DNA from: Macrotis lagotis | Lineage: Eukaryota; Chordata; Mammalia; Peramelemorphia; Peramelidae | DNA: 64,000 nucleotides | Assembly: GCF_037893015.1 (NCBI RefSeq) | Contig: NC_133663.1 | Coordinates: forward strand, 2,286,378-2,350,377 | Direction of reading: 5' to 3' | Shown: positions 23,430-33,889 of the stretch, piece after piece | Layout: the number at the start of each line of letters is the position of its first letter | How positions within the stretch are numbered: the stretch's first letter is position 1 | The notes under the pieces: model-generated | What the model was told of the DNA's origin: nothing | Database searches by the model: none | What the model saw: only the letters and a program-made list of their open reading frames with translations | Program-made: the position numbers and the translations under genes

Positions 23430-23625
23430 TAGCAGTAGAAGCTCAAATCCATCCTTAGACACTTACTAGTTAGGTGTCTCTGGGCAAGTCACTCCTCCCT
23501 GTTGGCCTCAGTTTCCTCATCTGTAAAAATGAGCTGGAGAAGTGGCAAACTACTCCAGCATCTTTGCCTAGAATTTCCCAAATGAGGTCATGAAGAATTA
23601 GATACAACCAGAAATGACCAAACAA
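23430..23625 (+). mobile_element. SINE with 'tttgccaagaaaacccc'-type tail
   Basis: The core 'gtgtctctgggcaagtcactcctccctgttggcctcagtttcctcatctg' is followed by 'catctttgcctagaatttcccaaatgaggtcatgaagaattagatacaacc'. Confidence 0.85.
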
Positions 23626-23709
23626 CTAGGCCCAAGGTGCCGAGATGGAGCGATGGCTCAGGGCTCTGTAGGGAAAGAAGCTTCACACTTGTGGTCCTTT
23701 TGAGTGCCT

Positions 23710-23890
23710 GCTCAGACTCAGGTGCCAACAGCCAGATAACCAGTCTGGGGAGAGGAGAAGGTGATAGGACCAGGTGAACCCTGCAGTTGCAAGGCACAGT
23801 AAGAGTTGGCATCTGGGCCAGCCTGTGCAGAGGATGGCAAAAGGGCAAAGGTCATTCCAGTTTTCAAAAAAGGGCTCATAGAGTCACTCG
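23710..23890 (+). mobile_element. CR1/L3-type LINE fragment, copy A
   Basis: It contains 'ggcaaaagggcaaaggtcattccagttttcaaaaaaggg', which reads VIPVFKKG, a CR1 reverse transcriptase motif. It is similar over 150 bases to 24890-25050. Confidence 0.6.
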
Positions 23891-24115
23891 CCATCTGGGT
23901 GACCCCAAGTATGTTCTCCGTAAAGGGGGGGGATGAGGATACTCACATTGGTCAAGGACTCTCCCACCCACCCCCTCACCCCAGGACTCTTCCTCCAGGG
24001 AAATAGCCTCAAATAAATGAAAGCCGACCTGGAATACTGAGGAAGAGAGGGCTCTTGGGAGGGGCTCCCTTTCCTCATCCTTCCCTTTCTATCCTGTCCT
24101 CTCCTGGGCTGCCAG

Positions 24116-24216
24116 GCTGACCATGCTGCACACCAGAGTTTGGGAAACAGATCTGCAAGTATAGGATCATCCAGGAGAAACTGGCCTGCATGGCCATGTA
24201 TCACTATGTCACCGAG
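24116..24216 (+). pseudogene. ACADVL-like exon with 4-base deletion
   Basis: It begins ADHAAH and, after a frame change at about 24134, continues EFGKQICKYRIIQEKLACMA then MYHYVTE ([41 protein letters not shown]). The length is four bases short of the 35 codons expected. Donor GAG|gtaagc. Confidence 0.85.
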
Positions 24217-24284
24217 GTAAGCACCAGGAGCTGGCAACGGGTGGGTTTCAAGTCAAGAGATTTTGTTTTTCAAAGAATATGTCT

Positions 24285-24430
24285 CATGGGCAGCTAGGTG
24301 GCTCAGTGGATAGAGCACCAGCCCTGAGTCAGGAGGACCTGAGTTCAAATCCAACTTCAGTCACTTAATTACCTAGCTGTGTGACCTTGGACAAGTCACT
24401 TAATCTCATTGCCTTGCCCCCCCCCCAAAT
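24285..24430 (+). mobile_element. tRNA-derived SINE, poly-C interrupted tail
   Basis: Full core from 'gggcagctaggtggctcagtgg' to 'ctcattgccttgccccccccccaaatg'. The flanks 'aatatgtctc' and 'aatgtgtctc' form an imperfect target-site duplication. Confidence 0.9.
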
Positions 24431-24889
24431 GTGTCTCCTCATTTGACTGACTATTATCACAGAAAAGGAGTCCTTCAACCCTGGCCTTCAAGGGACTTCC
24501 ATTCTATGCTGAAAGAGCCACCCCAAGGGAAAGGGGTAGAGGAGTCCAGACAAGCTCAGCCCGTCCTCCCCACTCTTTATTCATCAATCTGAACAGGTAT
24601 CTGGAAGGCTTTATGCAGAGTGCAAAAGAGCAAGAAATGATCCCCAACCCTTCCTGAGCTCACAGAGCTCTCCCTCGAGATGGGGCAATGAGATAAGGAC
24701 CCAGCTGACCAATCCCAATTCAGAAGAGAGGGGGGATTGCTTCTGACTGGGGAAATCCAAGTGGTTTCATGGAAGTGATACTATTGTTAGGGGGGAACAC
24801 AGAGGGGTGCCTTTTGGAAGAGATTGTGCAGAGAGGGTGGAGAGAAAGAGATAACAAGGGGAGAGAAAAGCAGGCATGGAGACACCAAG

Positions 24890-25970
24890 GCAGCAAAGGA
24901 GGAAACTTGGAAGAATAACCAGTCTGGAAAGAGGAAAAGGTGATGGGACCAGGTGAATCTGCAGTTTCAATGTACAGAACAAGCTAGTATCTGGGCATGC
25001 CTGTGCAGAGAATGGGCAAAGGGCATCCCAATTTTCAAAAAAGGGAAGCCAAGAGTCTGACACCTTTGATGGCAACATTCAGAGTTCTAGAACCAATTTT
25101 AAAGAGATGGGTCCTGAACTCCCAGAAGAGACCGGCCATGGCAGAAGAGAGCATGTCCTCCTTTGGCAAGGTGATTGAGCAGACTGAGGGAACATGTGAG
25201 CTGTAGCTCACCTGGATTTCCTCACAAAGCATTTGTGATGCATTTTGGGGTCAAACTAGAGCCCTGTGGGCCAATGACCAAATGGATTACTATAAAGTAG
25301 TCACAGATGCCTTGCTATCAACTTAGGAATATGTCTAGAGTAGAGTGCCTCGGGTCTCTGAGATAATGTTTTTATCAATCACCTGAACACAGGCAAGGAA
25401 AGCACACTTAACAAACTTAACAGATAACACAAATCTTAGAGGCAGCCAGCAGTCTGCATGACAGCCAGGATCCAAAAAAGTCTTAAATAGCTGAGATCAA
25501 TCTTGATCAGGATCAATGTAAAGTCTTGCATTTGGGTTCAAGAAATTTCCAAAGACAAGATTGTGGGGGTATGACTGAACTGTAGTTCAAATGAAGATCT
25601 GGGGGTCTGAATGAATTACCAGCTCAGAAGTTAGCAGGGCAATTTGGCAATTGCTCAGACCATGGAGGTGATCTACCTGCTGTCCTTGGCCCTTGGGAGT
25701 CAGAGCTCATCAGGGGGACTGTGGTCATTTCTGGGCATCACCATTAAGGAGGACATTGATAAATTGAGAATGTCTAGAGGAGTTTTCCAGGATGAGGAAG
25801 GGCTCAAAGTTCATGCCCTATGATAATGAAGTGAAGGAACATGGAATGATGACTGGCTGAAGAAAGAAAAGATTCTGGTGGGGACAGGCTGTCTGGATCA
25901 GGACTGTCTAACCAGGACCAGGTTGACTTCAGTGGCCCCTGTGACCATCTCCAGCTCCACAGTTCTGTGA
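24890..25970 (+). mobile_element. CR1/L3-type LINE, 5'-truncated, copy B
   Basis: It starts with the same 'accagtctggaaagaggaaaaggtgatgggaccagg' and 'ccaattttcaaaaaaggg' (PIFKKG) as copy A and runs for about 1 kb. Decayed motifs include 'tatcaatcacctgaacacaggcaagg' (INHLNTGK) and 'aagtcttgcatttgggttc' (KVLHLG), in the order expected for a CR1/L3 reverse transcriptase. Confidence 0.65.
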
Positions 25971-26029
25971 ACCCCTCGTTCATTTATCACCTTCCCCTGG
26001 CAGCACAATCTGGAAATAACATGCACATC

Positions 26030-26322
26030 GAATAATAATGCTTTCGCCCTTCAGTCTCGAAGACCAGAGAGGTGATGCCATGACAAGCATGTGAAGTGGA
26101 TTTCGGTGAGGGGGTCCTGTACTATCACCAACCTCACTTTTCCCTCCAGAGCTATCTGGGTCTGGTGGCCCGATGTGAATCAGGACGACTGGAGATGGCC
26201 CTGGATGTGAGGCAATCAGGGTCAAATGACTTGCCCAAGGTCACACAGCTAGTGAGGCTGGATTGGAACTCCTGTCCTCCTGACTCTTAAGGCCAGTGCT
26301 CTATGTGCCACCCAGCTGCCCC
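26030..26322 (-). mobile_element. MAR1-like SINE with RTE-type tail, 13-bp TSD
   Basis: Antisense element of 293 bases. The head (agctgcccctaacatg side) and tail (cgcccttcagtctcgaagaccagagaggtgatgccatgac) match the element at 2975. TAACATGCACATC is duplicated exactly at 26017-26029 and 26323-26335. Confidence 0.85.
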
Positions 26323-26499
26323 TAACATGCACATCAGAAAACACAGGAAACAGCTCTTGGCCAAAGGTGCAGGGAGACGGGGAGCCACTGCAAGCCTCGA
26401 AATCTCGCCTGGCCTAAGGTAGACAGCCTGTCCCTGCATCCCAGGACCTGAGGCCACTGGGGCAGGCCTACATTAAATAGAAGCAACAAAATGTTGGAA

Positions 26500-26840
26500 A
26501 GGTGTCAGCGTGTGTGTCTCGGGTTCTCTCTCCCTTTTCTTGGTCTATGTGCCCTCGTGGGGTCCTTGTGCCTGGCCCTCTGGAGCACCCTCCTCTGGCC
26601 ACACCTCTGCTAAGGCTTCTCCTTTGCCATTGTGTCCACGCTCTCTCTCCTCCATCCCCAAGGACCTCTTGTTCTCTCCTCCTTCCGCCCATCTCTCTCG
26701 CTGTCCTCTCTGATTCTCTCTCCCTTCCTCCCTCTTCCCTCTCCCCCTTCTCTGTGTCTTCTCTCTCATCTCCCTCTCCCACACCCCTCTCTCTGCCTCA
26801 GTTTCTCTCTCCCTCTCCTCCTCCCCCCTTTCTGAACTAA
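26500..26840 (-). repeat. CT-rich low-complexity region
   Basis: Over 300 bases of CTC/TCTC-rich sequence on the + strand (ctctctccctcttccctctcccccttc...). Polyserine/leucine frames here are artefacts of composition. Confidence 0.8.
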
Positions 26841-27576
26841 CACATCAGATTATAAAGAAGTAATGGGCTCAAGTTGCAGATGGAAACCCATGTTCTTGCT
26901 TCCCTCCTCCTCTTTTTTTATCTTTTTCTGAAGTAGCCAATGTGGGATTCTGCTGTGCGTGACTACAGGTTTGGGGAAGACTCTGCTTTTCTTGTCTTCA
27001 CAATGGGGAGGGGAGGAGGGAGGAGAATTTGGAACAGAAAATACAAGTTTTGAAACAGAGAACTGGACAGGATGGTATTTTGTTTATCAAATACAATTTT
27101 ATATTCTATTTCCTTGTCTTGGAAGTCAGATGGGAAATCTGGCACCTTTTAAAACATCACTGGTTTTCTATTTATGGGGCCTCTTCTTTACTTCTGTGGT
27201 CTAATGTCATTAAACCTCTTCTTGAACGTTCCTTAAGTCTTGTTCTAGAGTTTTCCACAACTGTCCAATCTCTCGCAGAGAAATGGCCATGCTCTCCTCT
27301 AGGCGGTCCTCTACAGTGTCCTGTGGGGAGGGCCAGCCTTGTCGGCAGCAGTCCCAGGGGAGGTGCAGCTAGGCAGACTTGGGCTCCAGAGAAGGGGGGA
27401 TCCCTCCCTGAAAAAGACCTTCAGACCCCGGTGGACGGCCCTGCTCTGGGGCAGGGTCTGGGTGGACTCCGTCACCTTGAGCCGCTGCCCAGCTCCCCAG
27501 GCTCTCGAGTCAGAGGCCTGAATAGTACTGTACCACCTTGGCGATACTCTGAGACACGGGCAATCTTCCCCTGCAG

Positions 27577-27663
27577 TCAATGGCGTATATGATCAGCAGG
27601 AACATGGGCATGGACGTCTTGGAATTCCATCTGGAGGTGGCCATCAGCCAGATTTCTGCTTCT
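27577..27663 (+). pseudogene. ACADVL-like exon, frame intact
   Basis: Acceptor 'cttcccctgcag', donor TCT|gtgagt, 29 codons as in ACADVL. It reads SMAYMISRNMGMDVLEFHLE then VAISQISAS against [29 protein letters not shown]. Confidence 0.9.
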
Positions 27664-28481
27664 GTGAGTATATTTGCCGTCCATCCCTGATGCTGTCTCC
27701 AACTTTGTGTGGGGGCCATGGGGGCTGTGAGGGAAACTGAGGCATCTCCCCTCAGAAGTGCCTGTCTGGGGGCCAACCTATCTGCTGAAGCCCTGGCCCA
27801 GCCATAGACCCTGCCCAGCTCCTTCCAGGGAGTGTCCAAGGCTGAGTAGCCAGACTTGAGGGCCTCAGAGGGAGCTAGCGCAGAGCTAGTCTGGGTCAAG
27901 GAGGGGACCAACAGAGGTCTAAAAACCACTGGTGCCCCGGAAGAAACATCCTTGACATGATGCTTCAAGTCACTGGGTCAAGTGAAGGCTGAGAGAGAGG
28001 GCTTTTCCCTTCCCCCGCTGCCTCCCCGACCCACTGATGGAGGGAAATCTCTTTTCCAATCTCTCACAAGGGCAAATGGATTTCCATTAAGTCCTAGGGC
28101 CTGGGTTCAGATTCTAGGTCTGCCACCTATTTCCTATATGACCTTGATCAAATCATTTCATCATCTCCCGCCTCATGTTCTTCATCCAAAAGATAAGAGG
28201 GTTGGTCCAGGTGACTCTGAGACGGCAGCCAGACCACCCTGCCCTGCCCCCAACCATATGGCAAGAGGGTGGGGGAAGACCAACCAGAATCTTTTTCAGG
28301 GCAAAATATCCTTAAAAGGCAGGTGGCAGCAGCCTTGTGGGAGGCAGGAGGCTGAGCCCCGGGGCACAGGGAGGGTCTAGGAAATGGCGGGCTGGGGCTT
28401 GGAGCCACGATCCTTTCCAACAGTGTCCTGGGTCGTTGACCCTCTGACAGCCCTTTGGATTTTTCTTTTTTCTTTGCTAAG

Positions 28482-28544
28482 GAGGCTGCCTGGGAAGTCA
28501 CCCATGAGTGCATTCAGATCCTTGGAGGAACTGGCTACATGAAG
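28482..28544 (+). pseudogene. ACADVL-like exon, frame intact
   Basis: Acceptor 'ttttctttgctaag', donor AAG|gtgaag, 21 codons reading EAAWEVTHECIQILGGTGYM then K, matching [21 protein letters not shown]. Confidence 0.92.
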
Positions 28545-28884
28545 GTGAAGCTCTGAGCCTCTCTGGCAACAGCCGTTCACACAGGCACACACACACATGT
28601 GCCCATGGGCACCTCTGGAGGGCCACACTGCCATCTGCCTCACAGAAACTCTCATCTCTCAGGGCAGGTACGCTCGCCAGGGTGTGCACCTGTGTGTGAG
28701 GAGGTGACATAAGGGCTGGAAGGTGAGAAAGTCGGAGCTTCCTCAGAGGACGGTCCTGAGGGGCTGGGCTAGCTGGGGCCAGAGCAGAGCAGGCTCGGGA
28801 CACAGGAGAGCCGTGTTCATGTAGCCCGGGCTTTGTCCTGCTTGGCCTCTGGGCAGAGAACAGAGTTGCCAAGAAGCTAGTGGC

Positions 28885-29010
28885 TTGGGGGTAGCAGAGA
28901 ATCAGGAGGATTTGAGTTCAAATGTGACCTCAGACTTAATTCTCTGCTGTTTTACCTTGGGCAAGTCATTTAACTGCCCACTGCCTCCCAAAAATAAAGA
29001 AGCCAATGGT
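28885..29010 (+). mobile_element. tRNA-derived SINE, diverged
   Basis: It contains 'agaatcaggaggatttgagttcaaatgtgacctcagacttaattctctgctgttttaccttgggcaagtcattta', an older copy with short deletions. Confidence 0.75.
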
Positions 29011-29923
29011 TCACATAAGAAAAAACTTCCCAATGAGTCCCTAGAGAAGTGGACTGAATTATTCTGGGGGGCTCCCCCTCGTTGGAAGCTCCCAATAAGA
29101 AGTCATTGATTAGGCAGCTTAGGAGTGATGTCTCACTCATGGATCCAGCTGGTGGTCCCCTGACGGCTGGGAGAACCTGGCATCCCTGTTGTCCAATCAG
29201 TGGACACTTCCCAGACCCTGAGCTTCCTTGAGGCAGAAGGATGGGGATGAAGGGAGCCCGCCCAGGCTAGGAGCCATGGATAAGTTCAAGCTTCCACCAA
29301 GGAAGTGACCAGGAGGCAAGGCCAGACACCAGGCCAGGGTTAGAGCCAGAGCCAGAGTCTTCTAGGAAGCAGAGAAAGCCCAAAGGGAAACCAAGTCAAG
29401 AATCTCACAGAAGGGATTTGAGTTCTGCAATCCCAAGCCAGGAACAGGGAGATGAGTGAAAAAAACCTTCCAGACCAAAGCCTGGTCCCCAGGAGACCCC
29501 GGAGCAGGAGAAGGTGGAAGTTCTGTCCCAGTCGGAACCTCCAAGCAGTGGAGGAGGCCTGCCTCTAGTGCCAGGCTGCCCTTGCCCCCCCCCGCCTGAA
29601 AGCTGATGCCCAAATTCCAACTTGTTGGCTTCCCCAGGAAAATGTCAAAATGGGAGCATAAAGCCCAGAGAGAGGGATCAAGTCTATGCATGGCAGTGTC
29701 TTCAGTCATCCAAAAGGGGAAGGATGCTCGGCCAAAGGAGTCCTTCACCATGGGACCTGGGGATGGCACATGCTGGGCAAAATGAGGACAAGGTCCAGCC
29801 CCAGGAGGAGTCCCCCTCTGCCTTGGCTTCTCCAGGACTTGGGCTGATTCTCTGGCAATCAGAGGGGTTTCAGAAAGGGGGGAAGGCCCCCTCTTCCTTC
29901 TAAGAGGCCCTTGCTTCCCTCAG

Positions 29924-30025
29924 GAAGCCAGAGTGGAACAGATCATGAGGGATCTCCGGATCTTCTGCATTCTCGAGGGGACCAGTGACATCCTCCGCAT
30001 CCTCATCACCTTGGCAGGTCTGCAG
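29924..30025 (+). pseudogene. ACADVL-like exon: catalytic glutamate region
   Basis: Acceptor 'ttgcttccctcag', donor CAG|gtaact, 34 codons. It reads EARVEQIMRDLRIFCILEGT then SDILRILITLAGLQ, close to [29 protein letters not shown]. The glutamate corresponding to the ACADVL catalytic base is kept. Confidence 0.93.
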
Positions 30026-30524
30026 GTAACTCAGGCCTCAGTCCTCCCTGTCATTTCATCAGCATCAGTAGTGGAGCTGGTTCCTGGCCAGTCTCTGGTG
30101 CTCTGGAGCCAGTGACAGGACGAGAGGCACGGGCCAGGATGGGTCCAAGCAGAGCTGGGCTTCCTGGGGTGGTGGCTGCGAGGTCAGAGCTGCAGGGAGC
30201 CAGCAGGGTGGGGCCTTCTCCCACATGCAATTCTCCCCAGCCTGGCCTTGGGGTGCCCCGGGCTTATAACTCCTGTCACTGAAGCAAGGGCCCTGAGCCC
30301 CAACAGCTCGGGCTCTCTGGCCTTTAACCGAGAAGCACAAAAATGATTGCTCTTCATTCACTGTAACTCAATGAGCTAATAGTAGTTGGCAGTGCCTGGG
30401 TCAAGTCCTGGGGACGCCCCTGCCCAGAGGCACCTGGGTGCCCAACTTGGGGGACCAAAGACCAGAGGAATGGCATCTCCAGGCAAGGAATTTGATTTCT
30501 GCTCCTGCTTTCATCCTCTGTTAG

Positions 30525-30622
30525 CATGCCGGGGCCCAATTACAGGAGCTTCAAAAATTCTTGGAAGACCCATTGAACAACACTGCCATCCTTTTCACTG
30601 AAGTTGGCCTCAGAGCAAAGCA
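30525..30622 (+). pseudogene. ACADVL-like exon: linker to C-terminal domain
   Basis: Acceptor 'tcctctgttag', donor CA|gtaagc, 32 codons plus two bases. It reads HAGAQLQELQKFLEDPLNNT then AILFTEVGLRAK. The HAG start resembles ACAD9 (LQHAGRIL), the rest the ACADVL linker. Confidence 0.8.
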
Positions 30623-31903
30623 GTAAGCCTGGCAGGGCCAGCCCTGGCCGGACCCCCACCCACCTGGCAGCTTCAGTTGGCAGTGAGTGGCTTAGGCCTT
30701 TCAAGGGTGAGAGCCCCGGCACACCTGTCAGACCCGAGAGCAGAAATGAGAGCAAATAACCTATCTCTGCTCAGGGAGGGTATCAAACCCTGGACTCTTT
30801 AGGACAAGAAATGTGACTTAAGCACTTTCACAAACAACTGATCCTCCTGGTGGCTGCCCGAGTGCCCCCCCCCCAGGTAGCAGGCGCTCTACCGGGGGAG
30901 GCAAAAGGAATGGAATCTGAGGACCTGCCCTCACCAGGGTTACAATCTGATGAAATATTGAACTCAATTTATGAACAGCTTCTTGAGCTCTTCCGCCTTT
31001 CAGTGTGCCCTTGGAGGGTGATCCCTGGAGATTCAAAGGCCGGGTCTTTCCTCCTCCTGAAGGCTCCAGGCTTGTCAGGGGAAGACGTGGGCACCCAGAC
31101 AACTGGAGAAGTTGGTGCCGTCTGCCTTGGGAGAACAGAGGGCAGTAATTCTGCACGATTCTGGCAAAGAGAAGAGAGGCTTTCCTCAGAACAATTTAAG
31201 ATAATGGCATCAGCCATTAATTAGCATCTAGTTGGTAATAAATAATGACTACTGTCCAATTTTTAGAGAGGGGGCAAAGCCCTGGACACCATTTTAAAAA
31301 ATTGTTTCTTAATCTGATGTTCTGCTTCAAGGAGTAGCTTTGTATTGCTTCCACCCAAGTTGGGGTGAAACGCCCCAGACTTTGTCCAGTCCGGGCTGGG
31401 CCCTTTTGTCTATCACCGGCTCTCGTGGAGGATCTCCTGGGAGCACGGCTTCCTCAGTTCCATGATGGGGCTCTGGAGGAAGGGAGGTCTCCTTTCTCCA
31501 TGCTTCCCTTCCAACAGCAGACCTTTGAGACTTGCTCTCTGGGGTCTCTAGCACGGCTCACCCTGCCTTCGGGGCTCCCTGGCCACCTTCTCTGGGCCTC
31601 ATTCTCATTGGCACTCTGCCGCCGCCTCCTGGGAACCCCTGGGAGAAGACCTAATTCAACAACAGTTTGCAGTCCCCACTGAAGCAGGCCAAGCTCCCCC
31701 TTTCCACCTTCTGACCCCAGGCTGCTTTATGCCATTTCGGCCTCAGTCTCTCCAGAGTAGAACTAAAGATCTGGAGATCCTAAGGTCTAAGCTGGATCCT
31801 GAGAAGCTTTAGAGTCTGCCTTAATTTACCCAAAAGGAATTTATCTGGATGAGCCATGACAGGAGCCTGCCACACTGACCTGAGCCTCACTTCTTCGTTT
31901 CAG

Positions 31904-31976
31904 CATAATGGGGATACAAACAGGCATTTCCCTCAGTGAAGAGGTCAGCGGACACTTGCTGGACACTGCAAGCCTG
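31904..31976 (+). pseudogene. ACADVL-like exon: C-terminal domain
   Basis: Acceptor 'ttcttcgtttcag', donor CTG|gtaaga. Joined in phase 2 it reads HIMGIQTGISLSEEVSGHLL then DTASL, matching the [24 protein letters not shown] part of ACADVL. Frame intact. Confidence 0.8.
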
Positions 31977-32726
31977 GTAAGAGTTTCTTTAGCCGTGGGG
32001 CAACCTTGGAACTGTATTGCGATCTTCCCAAACAGCCCAGGAAAGCCTTGAGTGCTTCTGCTACTGACCCCTGAACCTAACAGGAAAAAGAGTCATTCCC
32101 AACTGAGCTTGCCAAATAGCAGCCACTCCCCTGGTGGCCCAGGCAGGGCATCCAGAGTCCTTCCCCACCCCTCAGCCCTTCCTTCCCTCCTGGCTGGGCT
32201 CTGCTCCAATCCTGAATTCTCCTGAACATCCACGGTCATCTTTGGGAGGCCATTCCTGGAGCTTGGCAGGGGAGAGGGTGAGGCTGGTGGCATACCCTTT
32301 GTAAGCCTCAGCATGCGGCCTCCGTGAGTGGGCACTCGCTTGTCCAGAGCCATGAGGATCACTCTCAAGGGCCCTTAGTGTTTTCTCCATCAACGTCTGA
32401 CCATCAGGCCCTGAGTCCATTTCTTGGTTTTTACCACTCTCCGCCCTTTGCTCTCAACATTTTTGCACACCTAATATGCATATCCTCAATGAACGGAGCA
32501 CTCAACTCTCTTTGTGGTCCCTGGAGGACAAGGACAGAACTGGGCTAATGAGTCATAAAGACTTGACCTCTGAAGAGGAAGGAAGGCACTGCCATCACCC
32601 AGTTGTGGGGCAATCCCACGATGGGGGGGCTGGGATAGAGTGCTCCCCCTGGTCAACAGGAGTCTACAAGCTGGGAAAGTTCAGAGAGAAGAAGTTGCTT
32701 AGTAGGCAAGATAAGCGAGGCCCCCA

Positions 32727-33010
32727 GGAGGGCTAATGTGAATAGTGCCCCACATGGGGCCCCCAATGGGCTGACATAGACAGTGCCTCAGGGGGCTAAT
32801 GTGGATGGTGCCCCACATGTGCCCCCAATGGGCTGGCCCAGAAAGTGCCTCAGGGGGCTAATGTGGATGGTGCCCCACATGTGCCCCCAATGGGCTGGCC
32901 CAGAAAGTGCCTCAGGGGGCTAATGTGGATGATGCCCAAGATGGGGCCCCCAATGGGCTGACCCAGAAAGTGCTTCAGGAGGGCTAATGTGGATGGTGCC
33001 CTCAGTAGGC
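32727..33010 (+). repeat. 62-bp minisatellite
   Basis: About four and a half units of 62-64 bases, each starting GGGCTAATGTGGATGGTGCC and containing 'ccccaatgggctg' and 'agtgcctcagg'. Units start near 32731, 32794, 32856, 32918 and 32982. They lie between two ACADVL-like exons. Confidence 0.92.
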
Positions 33011-33190
33011 TGACACGTTCAGTGTCCTGGGAGGAGGTAGATGGGTGGTGCTCCAGGAGGGCAGCTAAGGTGGATGGGCATGGCCCAGGATCAATAACAA
33101 TGCTGCTCTTCCCCAGCTAGGTCCCCTGGGACCTTTCTCATCTAAAAGCAGTCCTGCCAAACTGACTTCCTTCCCTTTCCTTCTGTAAAG

Positions 33191-33263
33191 GTGACAAAAT
33201 GTGTGGACCTACTTTCCGAAGTTGTGGAGCATCTGCTTTTAAAATTTGGCATCGACATAATCT
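33191..33263 (+). pseudogene. ACADVL-like exon: C-terminal helix
   Basis: Acceptor 'tccttctgtaaag'. It reads VTKCVDLLSEVVEHLLLKFG then IDII and ends in phase 1 at a poor donor (ATCT|gtgtgt). It aligns with [23 protein letters not shown]. Confidence 0.75.
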
Positions 33264-33479
33264 GTGTGTCCTCTCCCTTTGGCCTCCTGCATTTCTAACT
33301 CTTGTTCTGGGCACAGCTCAGGCTCTGACAAGTCTTGAAACTTGAGAGAGATGATTGTTTTAAGCACAAAGGGGAAAGCATTCTTTCCCTCCACTTTATA
33401 ATACCTCCACTGCCCCTTCTTCACCTCCCCACAGTCACAGACTTCTCTGGTTCCCAGAGCCCCAGGGGTTCTCAGATCT

Positions 33480-33700
33480 CAGAAGTGGGAAAGAGGGAAA
33501 AAAGAAGAAAGAGGAGGCAGGAGGAGGGAAAAGGCCAGAGGGAGGGAAAGAGAGAGGGAAGTGGGGAAGAAAAGAGAGAGGACAGAAGAGGGAGGGGGAA
33601 GGATGGAAGAGGAAAAAGGGAAGCATAAGGGAAAGACGAATGGAGGGAGAGGAGAGAAGGGGGGGAGAAGAAAGAGGGAAGAAGAGCTGGAGGGTACCTG
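33480..33700 (+). repeat. Purine-rich low-complexity tract
   Basis: GGGAAA/GAGGA repeats over about 220 bases directly upstream of the ACADVL-like exon at 33753. Confidence 0.85.
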
Positions 33701-33752
33701 TGCCCGCTTCCTCTCCATAAGCCAGCCAAGGCCTTCTCTCTTCCCATTCTAG

Positions 33753-33881
33753 ACTAGCAACTTCACCTGAAGAGAATAGCAGATCCAGCTATAGACATCG
33801 ACTCCACGGGGGTCGGCTATAGACAGCGGCTCCATGGGGGTCGGCTATAGACATCGACTCCACGGGGGTCATGCGTTCCAG
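33753..33881 (+). pseudogene. ACADVL-like exon with nonsense codon and repeat expansion
   Basis: Acceptor 'cttcccattctag'. Joined in phase 1, the second codon is TAG (33755-33757) where ACADVL has Glu of N-E-Q. It continues QLHLKRIADPAIDIDSTGV, matching QFLLQRLADGAIDLYAMVV. The AIDIDSTGV segment is present three times because of a 28-base tandem unit. Removing two units restores exactly the 23 codons plus two bases expected, ending VMRS. Donor AG|gtattg. Confidence 0.8.
33788..33870 (+). repeat. 28-bp exonic tandem repeat, three units
   Basis: GCTATAGACATCGACTCCAC plus GGGGGTCG is present at 33788-33815, 33816-33843 (with AGCGGC and CAT variants) and 33844-33870. The copies sit within the ACADVL-like exon and shift its frame by 56 bases. 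Confidence 0.93.
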
Positions 33882-33889
33882 GTATTGAT

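Noticed and set aside
33472-33747. Pro/Ser/Phe-rich minus-strand frames and a Glu/Arg-rich plus-strand frame
   Set aside because: Produced by a purine-rich low-complexity tract, with no start context or conservation.
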